Shown in pieces: positions 31,826 to 32,019 of a stretch of 32,019 bases of DNA (the stretch's first letter is position 1; the number at the start of each line of letters is the position of its first letter). A program made the position numbers and the translations under genes. The stretch lies in contig CADAKE010000012.1 of the NCBI GenBank assembly GCA_902788445.1, positions 1-32,019 on the forward strand, given 5' to 3'. Under the pieces are notes generated by a model. That model saw only the letters and a list, made by a program, of their open reading frames with translations. It ran no database searches and was not told the DNA's origin. Source of the stretch: an uncultured Eubacteriales bacterium (GTDB taxonomy: Bacteria; Bacillota; Clostridia; Christensenellales; Aristaeellaceae).

Positions 31826-32019
31826 ACCGGAGCGAGGGCCTATGCGGCCCTCGTGCACCTGCACCAAAGGCCTTCGGCCTCTGGACTCCGGCTGCGGAAT
31901 TGAGTTGCGCGTATAATTCGTGTTGGTTCCCGCTGATACATGGAGGAACGCGGATATTCCGCTTGACCGCGTTGTGTTTCTGGCCCGGCGTCCTTCGGAC
32001 GCCTTCCCGGATGCGAAGC
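31826..32019. repeat. Long nested-palindrome element, copy 2 (cut by the window end)
   Basis: This matches the left half of the element at 7531-7953. The conserved order is: CCGGAGCGAGGGCC stem (31833-31853), flank TGCACC, second stem (31864-31884), TTCCCGCTG, a small stem (31950-31962), TTCTGGCCC, the GGCGTCC/GGACGCC stem (31987-32003), then the first arm of the CCCGGATGC stem. The second stem (AAAGGCC with GGCCTCT) differs entirely from that of copy 1 (AGGAGAT with ATCTCCT). It lies upstream of, and divergent from, the T-box promoter. Confidence 0.85.

Overview
The window reads as chromosomal DNA of a Gram-positive, probably anaerobic gut-type Clostridia relative of fairly high GC. This rests on the gene families: two-subunit iron-sulfur serine dehydratase, a YerC-type TrpR relative, a BlaI/M56 pair, VanZ, a T-box leader, AGGAGG-type ribosome binding sites and TTGACA-17-TATAAT promoters. 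No rRNA or tRNA gene or CRISPR array was found. The genus cannot be named from the sequence alone.

Layout. 1-400: a near-perfect inverted duplication of the end of a phosphatase gene around a small palindromic element. 749-3097: a phosphoribosyltransferase-like gene convergent with sdaAB-sdaAA. 3374-5527: diguanylate cyclase and rRNA methyltransferase (minus strand). 5753-9009: YerC-like regulator, a frameshifted phenylacetate-CoA ligase, a 420-bp nested-palindrome element, a tandem-ACT protein and a Fic AMP-transferase. 9092-11856: BlaI-like repressor, ECF sigma factor and M56 membrane protease. 11906-15465: VanZ, YbjN-like, a FUSC membrane protein fused to a dead HAD domain, and psuG behind a structured leader. 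16041-17534: 7TM-PAS-GGDEF cyclase. 17615-21838: a free-standing phage packaging cassette (small ORF, small terminase, large terminase, portal) with its own promoter and terminator but no other phage genes. 22050-27362: MATE exporter, GH3 glycosidase, secreted SH3/phosphodiester glycosidase and a small ORF. 27617-31752: a minus-strand operon of an LDH/MDH-family dehydrogenase and a three-part ABC importer, headed by a T-box whose specifier codon is UGG (tryptophan). 31826-32019: start of a second nested-palindrome element, cut by the window end.

Two things stand out. First, the tryptophan T-box operon: specifier UGG and T-loop UGGC both fit tRNA-Trp, so tryptophan starvation should switch on a 2-hydroxyacid dehydrogenase together with a TrpXYZ-like importer. 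Second, the intergenic spaces hold three unrelated families of palindromic repeats: a GGGGCGGATAT-ended element (2 copies), hairpins whose arms are degenerate simple repeats (7 copies plus a half copy), and the long nested-palindrome element. In the last, stems with unrelated sequence sit in the same conserved flanks, which points to selection on structure.

An aromatic theme recurs (Trp T-box and importer, PaaK plus ACT protein, aromatic-exporter-type FUSC protein), but a shared pathway is inference only.
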